This document shows, in pieces, positions 1 to 7,436 of a stretch of DNA of 14,573 nt (the stretch's first letter is position 1; each line of letters begins with the position of its first letter). A program made the position numbers and the translations under genes. The stretch spans positions 1 to 14,573 of the forward strand of contig JAGHCO010000084.1 of assembly GCA_021160405.1 (NCBI GenBank). Reading direction: 5' to 3'. The notes beneath the pieces are model-generated. The model ran no database searches and was not told the DNA's origin. It worked only from the letters and a program-made list of their open reading frames with translations. The stretch is from Candidatus Aerophobota bacterium (GTDB taxonomy: Bacteria; Aerophobota; Aerophobia; Aerophobales; JAGHCO01).

Positions 1-254
1 ATAATATACAGTATTACAGCATAGTCATAGGCATCCTTAATATAGTGCCTTAAGTTTTTAAACTTATTAACTTGGGAGGGATAATTAGAAATCAAGTTTA
101 AGAAATTATCCACCCTTGGTTCTTTGTTATCAAAAATGTGCGTTTTTCTATTAATGTGTTCCCTGTAGGAAGAGTAGCTAATGAATAAAGCTTCCATTAT
201 ACTGTCCACAATACATCCATCAAAATCCAAAGCTAAGATTTTCTGGATTTTCAT
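1..254 (-). CDS. HAD-family hydrolase (phosphatase), N-terminal part, cut by window edge
   Basis: An 84-codon open frame starts with ATG at 254 and runs off the left edge without a stop. Residues 8-18 read ALDFDGCIVDS, the HAD superfamily motif I (DxDGxxxDS). Asp10 would be the nucleophile and Asp12 the general acid/base of a phosphohydrolase. The spacing fits phosphoglycolate-phosphatase or beta-phosphoglucomutase-like members with a helical cap after motif I. The start is supported by AGAAGG just upstream in the message sense. The gene lies 73 bases downstream of gpsA on the same strand and is probably the last visible gene of that operon. Substrate cannot be inferred because the cap and motifs II-IV lie outside the window. 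Confidence 0.75.
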   Translation of the reverse strand, partial: MKIQKILALDFDGCIVDSIMEALFISYSSYREHINRKTHIFDNKEPRVDNFLNLISNYPSQVNKFKNLRHYIKDAYDYAVILYI

Positions 255-327
255 TGTAGCCTTCTTAATTTTGCTTTTATTATATACCAGAAATAGTTAC
301 AACCAACTGCTTGAAGGTAGTATTTTG

Positions 328-1284
328 CTAAAATTCGGACTTCATTGGCCATAAGAAAAGATCCCTTAGCACCCTTTTTGGCTCTTGAGCTTTATTAATA
401 ATGCTGTAAACAGCCTCACATATTGGTAGCTCTGAATCGTAACGTTTAGAAAGGACCATTAAAGCACGAGCAGTTGATACTCCTTCTGCAAGTTTATCAA
501 ATTTTTCCCCATTGACAAAATCTTTACCAAATCTTCTGTTGCGGCTGTAGTTTGAAAAAAGTGTTGCTGCATAATCACCAACATGGCATAAGCCATAAAC
601 TGTTAGCTCATTTCCTCCCATTGCCTTAACAAGCCGAGAAATCTCTCTTGGTCCTCTTGCCATTAATGGCCCTTTTAAACTGTTAAGACCTAACCCATCA
701 AGCATCCCTGCAGCAATACCCATTACATTTTTTGAAGCTGCACCAATTTCATTTCCTATTACATCTTGGCTATAGTAAAACCTGATAAGCTCACTCTTAA
801 ATGCAGCTACTACTTTATTAATAACATCTATATTATCTGAGCTTATCACCATACAACTTGGTATTCTCTTAATGAATTCTTGAGGATGCCCTGGACCTAC
901 CCAAATAGCTAAACTTGTAGGTTGTGTAATTTCCTCACGGAATATCTGTGTTAAGCGTTTACCTGTTTCTTCCTCCAATCCTTTCATACACAGAACAAAT
1001 ATTTTATTGGAAAGATTGTAAGAGGCAAGGTGTTTGCAGAGGTATCGCAGGTTTTGAGAGCCAATTGCTATAAGGATAATATCTGAGGATAGTGCTACCT
1101 CAAGTGAGCTTTCCACTAAAACAGAATCTGGCAGTTTTAAATACTCATTTTTTCTATTTTCTGTTAAGTTTTTGCGAGTATTTGACTCTTCTCTACCCCA
1201 GATAATTACCTGATGGCCAAGTTTAGCTGAATACCAGGCAAGGAAAGAGCCCCATCTACCACAACCTAAAACTGAAACCTTCAT
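328..1284 (-). CDS. gpsA: NAD(P)-dependent glycerol-3-phosphate dehydrogenase
   Basis: This enzyme reduces dihydroxyacetone phosphate to sn-glycerol 3-phosphate, the cytosolic precursor of phospholipids. The 318-residue product begins with the dinucleotide-binding loop GCGRWG (7-12). It has the MKGLE motif (Lys101), GPGHPQEF near 130-137 in place of the usual GPSFAxE, the catalytic lysine in GAASKN (Lys185), the VGD segment (Asp237; usually GLGDL) and the substrate/cofactor motif YSRNRRFG (246-253). Length is close to the usual 330 residues, so it looks complete and active. The ATG start is 3 bases from the Lon stop codon, which implies translational coupling; its own ribosome site is weak. 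The altered GPSFA and GLGDL segments mark it as a divergent branch, but the fold assignment is firm. Confidence 0.9.
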   Translation of the reverse strand: MKVSVLGCGRWGSFLAWYSAKLGHQVIIWGREESNTRKNLTENRKNEYLKLPDSVLVESSLEVALSSDIILIAIGSQNLRYLCKHLASYNLSNKIFVLCMKGLEEETGKRLTQIFREEITQPTSLAIWVGPGHPQEFIKRIPSCMVISSDNIDVINKVVAAFKSELIRFYYSQDVIGNEIGAASKNVMGIAAGMLDGLGLNSLKGPLMARGPREISRLVKAMGGNELTVYGLCHVGDYAATLFSNYSRNRRFGKDFVNGEKFDKLAEGVSTARALMVLSKRYDSELPICEAVYSIINKAQEPKRVLRDLFLWPMKSEF

Positions 1285-1287
1285 TTC

Positions 1288-3726
1288 TTATGATAGAGTT
1301 CCTTTTTTAGAAATCCTAAATTTCTTTCTTAACTCTTCCTGTTTTTTCATTAAGTAAAGTAATTTATCTTCAACCAAATAATTAACTGTACCTTTAGGAA
1401 ATTTTCCATCCTTTCCTCTTTCTCCAGCTTTTACTCCTGTGAGAATTTCCATTCCCTCATCAATTGTAGATATAGGATAAATATGAAACTTTTCCTTCCT
1501 TACAGCTTCAATTACCTCTTTTTTAAGCATAAGATTTTTTGTATTGCTTTTAGGAATTATTACTCCTTGTTTACCTGTTAATCCTTTAGCCCTGCAAACT
1601 TCAAAAAATCCTTCTATTTTATAATTTACTCCACCAATAGGTTGAATTTCTCCTTTTTGATTTACCGAGCCTGTAACGGCAATTCCCTGGTCAATAGGAA
1701 GTCCAGATAAACTGGAAAGAATGGCAAAAAGTTCGGTGGAAGAAGCGCTATCCCCTTCTATATAAGAATAACTTTGCTCAAAAGTAATAGTGGCAGAAAG
1801 AGAAAAGGGAGTATTAATCCCATATTTACCTCCTAAATAACCAGAAAGGATGAGAACACCTTTATCGTGAGTTTTCCCACTAAGTTTAGCTTCTCTTTCA
1901 ATATTTATAACTCCCTTATCACCCATAAAAGTTTGAGCTGTTATCCTTGTTGGTTTTCCAAAGGTAAGCTCTCCATAATTGTAAATAGAAAGTCCATTTA
2001 TTTGACCTACCTTTTTTCCTTCCACATCAATATAAATGAAACTGCGCTCGATCATCTCTTGAATTTTTTCTTTTATTAAACTACCCCTGTATTCATTCTC
2101 CTCGATAGCTTTTTCTACATATTTTCTGGTAACATAAGGCCTATTCTCTTTAGTAGCCCAATAATTAGCCTCTCGTAAAATATTAGCAATTTTTCCAAAT
2201 TGAAGGGAAATTTTTTCCTGGTCCTCAGCTAATCGATTGCTGTATTCTATAACGGCTGATATTCCCTCTTTATCAAAATGTTTTAGTTTTTCCTCTTTAC
2301 AAATCTTGCAGATAAACCGGGCGCATCGCAAAATATTTTCTTTATTTATTTTTGTCTCGTAATCAAAATCAGCTCTTACCTTAAATATTTTTTTAAATTG
2401 AGTATCAAAAACACTAAGTAAGTTAAAAATTTCACTTTTCCCAATCATTATTACTTTAATATTTAATGGAATAGGCATAGGCCTTAAAGCAGTAACAGAG
2501 AGAAAACCAAATTCCTCTCCTATATCTTCAATTCTTGCCTCTTTATTTCTTAAAGTTCTCTTTAAAGCATCCCACACAAAGGGGTTTTTCAATACCTCTT
2601 CTACATCCACTACCAGATACCCTCCGTTAGCCTTTAAAATTGAACCTGCTTTGACACGTGTAAAGTCAGTGATATAGGCTCCTAAGTAAGTTCGTTTTTC
2701 TATTCGACCAAACATATTTTGGTAAGTAGGATTTGTCTCTATAATTACGGGTGCTCCTTTAAGATGAGAATTGTCTACCACAACATTTACATCATACTTT
2801 ATAAATGGGGATAAAGGTGAACTCAGGGAAATTTTTGCCTTTGAGAAAATTCCTTTTTCAGGCTCTTCTTTTCTAAGAAAATCTTCTACATTTTCTACTA
2901 AATCTAATTTAACCTCATTTAAATAATTTGTTATCAAAGGATTTTCTTTATACTTTTTCTTAAGTCTCTCTACCTTATGCTCAACTACAAACAGAGCTAA
3001 CTGTCTGTTGAATTTATTAAGTTCCTCCCTATATTTTCTATCAACACTGTTAACAGTCTCTAAAACTTTAGCTATTTCTCTTTGAAGATTATCCATTTCC
3101 GTTTCAATTTTTTTCCTCTCCTCATCCTTAAGTTTTTGAAACTCTAATTGATTGAAAGGTTGGCCATCTTTTTTTAAGGGAATGGTTGTAAAGCCAAGAG
3201 GTGTTTTGGCCATCTGGAAATTTTTCTCCTTAGCTATTTTTTCCACTTTGGAAATAAGTTCTCTTTTTTGAAGCTCATATTTTTCTGCAATTTGAGCTCT
3301 TTTTTTCTTATAATCCTCACTTTCAAATGCTTGGGGGATTTCTGTACTTAAAAGTTTTATAAGCTCTCTCATGTCCTTTTTAAATTCTCTTCCCTTTCCT
3401 GGAGGTAAATTAATGGCTAAAGGGCAATCAGGATCCTGGAAATTGTAAATATAGCACCAATCGCTGGGTGTTTTCATTTCAGGAGAAATTTTTTCTAAAA
3501 TTTCTCTTACAGCGCTTGTTCTTCCTGTATCACTCATCCCTGTAATATAGATGTTATACCCAGGAGCCTCTATATTTAATCCAAATTCTATAGATTTAAC
3601 TGCTCGTTCTTGACCGATAACCTCTTCCACAGGAGAAAACTCTTCCGTAGTCTTATATTCAAATCCAGTTAAATCATGGTATTTTTTTAGCTCTTTAAAA
3701 GAAAGCTCCTTGTACTTTAAGCTCAT
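1288..3726 (-). CDS. LonB-like ATP-dependent protease (AAA_32 type)
   Basis: This is a cytosolic AAA+ serine protease that degrades unfolded or regulatory proteins. I place the start at the ATG at 3726, giving 812 residues. That ATG has a textbook AAAGGAGG site, whereas the longer frame opens only with TTG at 3771. The order is: an N-terminal segment, an IGQERAV sensor-like motif (38-44), a Walker A loop GMSDTGRT (63-70), a long charged coiled-coil insertion (about 130-270), a Walker B-like GGYLVVDVEE (368-377), then a C-terminal Lon protease domain. The proteolytic dyad is Ser660 in EGDSASS and Lys703 in GGVNYKIEGF. They are 43 residues apart, as in classical Lon. It has no N-terminal LON substrate domain. 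The Walker A lysine is arginine and its third glycine position is Asp. It lies between a TPR gene and gpsA on one transcript. Confidence 0.9.
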   Translation of the reverse strand: MSLKYKELSFKELKKYHDLTGFEYKTTEEFSPVEEVIGQERAVKSIEFGLNIEAPGYNIYITGMSDTGRTSAVREILEKISPEMKTPSDWCYIYNFQDPDCPLAINLPPGKGREFKKDMRELIKLLSTEIPQAFESEDYKKKRAQIAEKYELQKRELISKVEKIAKEKNFQMAKTPLGFTTIPLKKDGQPFNQLEFQKLKDEERKKIETEMDNLQREIAKVLETVNSVDRKYREELNKFNRQLALFVVEHKVERLKKKYKENPLITNYLNEVKLDLVENVEDFLRKEEPEKGIFSKAKISLSSPLSPFIKYDVNVVVDNSHLKGAPVIIETNPTYQNMFGRIEKRTYLGAYITDFTRVKAGSILKANGGYLVVDVEEVLKNPFVWDALKRTLRNKEARIEDIGEEFGFLSVTALRPMPIPLNIKVIMIGKSEIFNLLSVFDTQFKKIFKVRADFDYETKINKENILRCARFICKICKEEKLKHFDKEGISAVIEYSNRLAEDQEKISLQFGKIANILREANYWATKENRPYVTRKYVEKAIEENEYRGSLIKEKIQEMIERSFIYIDVEGKKVGQINGLSIYNYGELTFGKPTRITAQTFMGDKGVINIEREAKLSGKTHDKGVLILSGYLGGKYGINTPFSLSATITFEQSYSYIEGDSASSTELFAILSSLSGLPIDQGIAVTGSVNQKGEIQPIGGVNYKIEGFFEVCRAKGLTGKQGVIIPKSNTKNLMLKKEVIEAVRKEKFHIYPISTIDEGMEILTGVKAGERGKDGKFPKGTVNYLVEDKLLYLMKKQEELRKKFRISKKGTLS

Positions 3727-3782
3727 TTTTTCCTCCTTTGAATGTTGATATTTTTCTTTGTTGCTATTCAACAGGCAGGCAT

Positions 3783-4613
3783 CTAACGAGGTTTACCTCT
3801 TCCTGAGGTTTGAATCAGCCACTCCTTAACTTCAGGGTCCTCCCATAAGATTCCATTTCTCTCCCAGTAAAAATAAGCCTCATCATCGCCGCCAACGGTA
3901 TATCTCCCGGGGAAAGTGGATTTAGGATATGTATGTCTCTTCTTTAAAAGTTCCCTGGCTACCTTGGGGCTAAATTTTATAGCCTTTCTTAAAAGAAGAG
4001 CGGCTTTGCCTTTATCGCCCATTTTAAACAAGGCATAGGGCTCTCCATAGGTAAGTTCTACTGTAGAATCGCCTTTGTATTTATTGCATATATCTAAAAC
4101 AGCCATATAATTCCCTGTCTTTAAATACCCTTCAACCAATATTGCTCTTATTCCTTGATTGTCATCGGGATTTACTGAGATTATAAATTCAAATAGCTCA
4201 ATGCCCTTTGCTAAATTCCCACCGTCGAAAAAACATAGCCCAAGGGCATGAGTACACCTTAAGAATGGGCGGTTTTCCAGGGATGCCCATCGCAACAGAT
4301 CCCTGCCGGGTATAAAACTATGAGGAAAAGCCTTCTTCCCTATTTGATAACCCTTTACCCAATTTTCAAATGCCAATTGATCCCTATTTAATTCCTCGTA
4401 GAGCATAGCTATGTGATGGTAGGCATCGATGAATCCAGGAAATTCCTCAATAACTTCTTTATAAATTTTCTTAGCAGAGCTTGTGTGACCTGTTTCCCAT
4501 AGATCAACACCTTTGTCAAACTTATCCATCAACTTATAATACTGAGGAGGATAGACAAATTCCCATTCATGGTCTCCCATTTGTTCAACTTTTAACATTT
4601 TTTCTTCTCGCAT
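3783..4613 (-). CDS. Tetratricopeptide-repeat protein
   Basis: This 276-residue protein has no signal peptide or membrane segment. TPR-like helix pairs cover about residues 26-225: one unit near 31-60 (ending EEFPG), one at 61-95, one at 121-150 (ending SVNPDD) and one at 188-216 (KAALLLRKAIKFSP). The C-terminus carries a conserved-looking tail, with GGDDEAYFYWERNG (241-254) followed by WL near 265. I recall this in stand-alone bacterial TPR proteins of unknown function. The ATG start has GGAG 9 bases upstream. It is the first gene of the minus-strand operon, 56 bases before the Lon start, and is driven by a promoter at 4670-4697. A scaffold or adaptor role near the protease is possible but unproven. 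Confidence 0.75.
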   Translation of the reverse strand: MREEKMLKVEQMGDHEWEFVYPPQYYKLMDKFDKGVDLWETGHTSSAKKIYKEVIEEFPGFIDAYHHIAMLYEELNRDQLAFENWVKGYQIGKKAFPHSFIPGRDLLRWASLENRPFLRCTHALGLCFFDGGNLAKGIELFEFIISVNPDDNQGIRAILVEGYLKTGNYMAVLDICNKYKGDSTVELTYGEPYALFKMGDKGKAALLLRKAIKFSPKVARELLKKRHTYPKSTFPGRYTVGGDDEAYFYWERNGILWEDPEVKEWLIQTSGRGKPR

Positions 4614-4669
4614 TTATATTATCTCCAGTGATTTCTTAAATTTTCTGTTTTTTCACTGCTTTATGTAAT

Positions 4670-4697
4670 ATTTTACCACAGTATTAATATTTTGCAA
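4670..4697 (-). promoter_or_regulatory. Sigma-A-type promoter of the TPR-lon-gpsA-HAD operon
   Basis: On the minus strand, TTGCAA (4692-4697) and TAAAAT (4670-4675) are separated by 16 bases. Transcription would start near 4663, about 50 bases before the TPR gene's ATG. Position and strand fit; the call rests on sequence match only. Confidence 0.5.
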
Positions 4698-5076
4698 CCA
4701 ACTCACTTCGGTTACTTAGTTAAATGATTTAACGCATGGGTACCTTGACATATTCAAAAAGGGTGGTAGTATTACCCTTGCAGTTGTAGAAATATGGGAA
4801 TAGTAGCTATTCCTGAGCCGACGAGTTCCCTTCAGTATATCTATTTCCTATCGGCAAGAAACTATTAAATAAGTTAAAGTTTACCCGTGCAGAGAAAGAA
4901 CCTCCTACCGTTATCACTTTATCTGTACAAGACAAGGTACTTTCCGTTAAGAACTACCAGATTGAAAGAATAAAGATATAGCATGGATTCCAAAACTTCT
5001 CGTTGAGCTCATTGTTCAAAAGTAAAACCAAGTTGGAATATTCACTATTTTCCAGGGGTTTAAAATTGAGCTAGGA

Positions 5077-5163
5077 ATGATGATCGGTGATATACTGATT
5101 GTAATTATGGTGCTGGCAAGCTTTATGGATGCTCTGAGGATACTGTGGATAAAGGAAAGTTAA
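5077..5163 (+). CDS. Possible 28-residue single-helix membrane peptide, or a C-terminal remnant
   Basis: Tandem ATG codons at 5077 and 5080 open a 28-codon frame ending TAA at 5161. The product is almost entirely one hydrophobic segment of about 22 residues followed by a basic end (RILWIKES). The frame stays open upstream without an ATG to a stop near 5016, so this may be the tail of a lost membrane protein instead. The upstream AGGA is a weak ribosome site, separated by too few bases to be convincing. Very short frames arise by chance. Confidence 0.2.
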   Translation: MMIGDILIVIMVLASFMDALRILWIKES

Positions 5164-5209
5164 GTTCTATAAAAAGGGATAGATTTTTACAGATAAGCCA
5201 ACTTTTTAA

Positions 5210-5219
5210 AAAGGAGGTG
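5210..5219 (+). promoter_or_regulatory. Strong ribosome binding site of the GYD gene
   Basis: AAAAGGAGGTG is nearly the full anti-16S complement and lies 8 bases before the ATG at 5228. It fixes the start of this small gene and predicts high translation. Confidence 0.7.
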
Positions 5220-5227
5220 TGGTTTAA

Positions 5228-5515
5228 ATGGCCATTTACTTGATGTTCACAACCTTAACCAGTGAGGGGAGAAAGACTCTCCGAGAAAAACCTGAAAGGA
5301 TAAAAGAGGTTAATAAGGAAGTGGAGAAAATGGGAGTGAAGATACTACATCAATATGCTGTTTTGGGTCCTTATGATTTTGTGAATATCCTTGATGCTCC
5401 AAGTAACGAAGTCATCTCCAAAGTGGCAGTTGAGTTAAGCTCAAGAGGAACCATCCAGACTATGACCTTAGCTATTATTCCTGTGGATGAGTTTATCCAA
5501 ATCTTGAAAAAATAA
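5228..5515 (+). CDS. GYD-domain protein
   Basis: This 95-residue protein spans a whole GYD domain, a small alpha/beta (dimeric ferredoxin-like) fold named for its G-x-Y-D signature. The signature is seen here as GPYDFV at 47-52. The N-terminus MAIYLMFTTLTSEGRKTL and the closing RGTIQTMTLAIIP are typical of the family, whose biochemical role is unknown. It has no signal peptide or membrane segment, so it should be cytosolic. The start is set by a near-perfect ribosome site. It sits alone between two long intergenic stretches. The cyclic-di-GMP gene follows on the same strand 220 bases later with a hairpin between, so a shared transcript is uncertain. Confidence 0.85.
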   Translation: MAIYLMFTTLTSEGRKTLREKPERIKEVNKEVEKMGVKILHQYAVLGPYDFVNILDAPSNEVISKVAVELSSRGTIQTMTLAIIPVDEFIQILKK

Positions 5516-5629
5516 CAGATAAGTCAGCTTTATTTTTCTCCTTTTCTCAGAGTCTTGTGGAGAATTAATAATAATCTTCGACATCCCTGACACATAATAT
5601 TCACTAAAGCATGTATACTATTGTCATTG

Positions 5630-5667
5630 CTCGCTCCGTTAGATGTAAAACTATCTAACAGAGCGAG
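5630..5667 (+). repeat. 15-bp inverted repeat (strong hairpin) upstream of the cyclic-di-GMP gene
   Basis: The arms 5630-5644 and 5653-5667 pair at 14 of 15 positions (one C/A mismatch) around an 8-base loop. No T-tract follows, so it is a poor intrinsic terminator in this direction. A second, shorter pairing (GGAAC 5667-5671 with GTTCC 5687-5691) lies immediately downstream. It ends about 70 bases before the GTG start. It could be a leader RNA structure, a processing site, an operator or a small mobile-repeat remnant. Confidence 0.6.
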
Positions 5668-5722
5668 GAACGTCCGCCTTTGGTAGGTTCCAGCCAAGTC
5701 TTCCGAAAAATTTTTCCCTTTT

Positions 5723-5730
5723 AAAAGGAG
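5723..5730 (+). promoter_or_regulatory. Ribosome binding site that decides a GTG start
   Basis: AAAAGGAG lies 5 bases before GTG at 5736. The overlapping ATG at 5734 is in another frame, so this site supports GTG as the true initiator. Confidence 0.6.
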
Positions 5731-5735
5731 ATAAT

Positions 5736-7322
5736 GTGGAAGAAAACTATAAACGGGAAATTGAGGTTCTTTGGAGAATCTCTAAACTTATATCCAAAGC
5801 TCAGGAACCTCAAGAGATTATCTTGGGTATTGCAAAGGAGTCAACAAAGATATTAAGAGCAGACGCTGCCTCCGTACGGCTCCTGGAAAAGGAAAATTTA
5901 ACTTTAGTAGGAGGATATGGGCTAAGCGAAGAGTATAAAGCTAAAGTTTCTTTAAAGATAGGGGAAGGGCTGGTAGGAAAAGTTGCTCAGCAAAAAAGAC
6001 CCATTTCCTCAGATGATATAAGCAAGGATTCCAGAATTCTTTACCCAGAAATAGGTAAGAAAGAGGGGATTTTTTCTTTAATATGTGTTCCTATCCTAAC
6101 AGAGAATAAACTACTTGGTACACTTACCGTTTACAGCAAAAAAAGAAGAACCTGGACTGAAAGAGAGGTTAGAATGCTGAGCATGCTTGCAGAACAAACT
6201 GCCTTTAGTCTGGAGAAAATAAAGTATTTCCAGACTTTAAAAGAAAAATATATTAGGGACGAGCTAACCGGTCTTTATTCTCGGTTTTATTTTTTAGCCA
6301 GAGCTAAAGAGGAAATTGCAAGATCCTCTCGGGAAGGAAATTATCTATCATTTCTTTTCTGTGATATAGATAATTTTAAAGCTATTAATAGAATACAAGG
6401 CTATGCAGAAGGAGATAAAATTCTCTGTGAGATAGCAAAAATCATAGAATCTTCTTTAAGAGAAGAAGATACTGTTTGTAGGTATGGGGGAGATGAATTT
6501 GCTATACTTCTTCCCAAAACAGATCCTTTTAAAGCAGAAAAAATAGCTGAAAGAATATATAAAGCCTTTATTAGGGTAAAAGAAGTTAAGGATCGTCCAT
6601 CCTTGGATATAAGTATTGGAATAGCATCTTATCCTATGCACGGCAAATCTATCGAGGATATCCTATCAAAGGCTGATCGAAGTATGATTTTTGCTAAACA
6701 CCATCCTGAGAAAAAGATATTTATCTGGGATGAATGGAAAATAACAGATGTTAAAGAGCTTTACAAAGAAGAGATTCTTCCAGAGATAATTTATGCTTTA
6801 GCTGAGACCGTGAATATGAAGAATGGATATACTGGGGAACATTCAAGACTTGTATCAGAGCAGGCTTCACTGCTTGCTAAGAAAATAAGAATTGAGGAGG
6901 AGAGGATAAAAAGAATCAGAATTGCTGCTCTTCTGCATGATATAGGTAAACTCGCTATTCCAACTTATATCTTAACTAAACCAACCTCCTTAACTCAAAG
7001 AGAGCGGGAAATTATTAAAGAGCATGCTGAAAATAGTGCCAGAATAACAAGATACATTAGAGGGCTAAAAGAAATAGTTCCTATAGTTAGGGCAATCCAT
7101 GAGAGATGGGATGGTAAAGGATATCCAGATGGATTAGCTGGAGAGAAAATACCTCTTGAAGCCAGAATAATTGCTTTGGTAGATACATACCAGGCACTTA
7201 TCTCTGATAGACCTTATCGGAGAAGGTTTAGCAAAGAAGAGGCAATTAAAAAGCTTCAGGATGAAGCAGGAAAACAATTTGATCCTAAACTGGTCCATGT
7301 TTTTTTCAAAATTTTGGTTTAA
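5736..7322 (+). CDS. GAF-GGDEF-HD-GYP cyclic-di-GMP turnover protein
   Basis: The 528-residue soluble protein joins three modules. A GAF sensor covers about 20-160. A GGDEF diguanylate cyclase domain covers about 172-325, with LTGLYSRF, DIDNFKAIN and an intact GGDEF at 251-255. An RxxD inhibitory site (Arg242-Asp245) lies exactly five residues before that motif. A C-terminal HD-GYP phosphodiesterase covers about 345-528, with His369, HDIGK (His401-Asp402), His430, HERWDGKGYP (His455, Asp459, GYP 462-464) and Asp483. The cyclase would make cyclic di-GMP from GTP and the HD-GYP domain would hydrolyse it; the GAF ligand is unknown. In the usual HHE motif the first His is Ile454, so metal coordination may be altered. 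There is no membrane segment, unlike many such sensors. Start is GTG with AAAAGGAG upstream. Confidence 0.93.
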   Translation: MEENYKREIEVLWRISKLISKAQEPQEIILGIAKESTKILRADAASVRLLEKENLTLVGGYGLSEEYKAKVSLKIGEGLVGKVAQQKRPISSDDISKDSRILYPEIGKKEGIFSLICVPILTENKLLGTLTVYSKKRRTWTEREVRMLSMLAEQTAFSLEKIKYFQTLKEKYIRDELTGLYSRFYFLARAKEEIARSSREGNYLSFLFCDIDNFKAINRIQGYAEGDKILCEIAKIIESSLREEDTVCRYGGDEFAILLPKTDPFKAEKIAERIYKAFIRVKEVKDRPSLDISIGIASYPMHGKSIEDILSKADRSMIFAKHHPEKKIFIWDEWKITDVKELYKEEILPEIIYALAETVNMKNGYTGEHSRLVSEQASLLAKKIRIEEERIKRIRIAALLHDIGKLAIPTYILTKPTSLTQREREIIKEHAENSARITRYIRGLKEIVPIVRAIHERWDGKGYPDGLAGEKIPLEARIIALVDTYQALISDRPYRRRFSKEEAIKKLQDEAGKQFDPKLVHVFFKILV

Positions 7323-7436
7323 ATTTGCAAAATAAAGCCCATTTTAGAGAAGATAAAGTGGAAAGGATGGAAGATTACCAATACTTGAGTGGATCTCAAT
7401 TCTTTGCTACTCATTATCTCATTTTTTTCCCATAAA

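Larger units (their letters stand above)
4614..5227. other. Intergenic stretch with possible decayed coding sequence
   Basis: These 614 bases hold no complete gene. At the left is the minus-strand operon promoter, at the right the ribosome site of the GYD gene. Between them, on the plus strand, is a 54-codon stretch (4817-4978, stop 4979-4981) with protein-like composition (VITLSVQDKVLSVKN) but no ATG, GTG or TTG at its head. In another frame, a 28-codon reading frame (5077-5163) encodes one hydrophobic helix, MIGDILIVIMVLASFM. The frames are separated by stops. I could not match either to a family. A degraded gene or unselected DNA are both possible. Confidence 0.4.

Noticed and set aside
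1867..2079. 70-codon plus-strand frame inside the Lon gene
   Set aside because: It is antisense to the conserved protease domain and its product has no recognisable features.
3727..3771. Longer Lon start at TTG 3771
   Set aside because: The extra 15 codons include the AAAGGAGG ribosome site of the ATG at 3726, so they are leader rather than protein.
5630..5735. Known cyclic-di-GMP riboswitch before the GGDEF gene
   Set aside because: The conserved core of the class I or II aptamers is not visible; only the hairpin itself can be supported.
7385..7399. TTGAG-CTCAA hairpin as a terminator between convergent genes
   Set aside because: The stem is only 5 bp with no T-tract directly after it, which is too weak to call.
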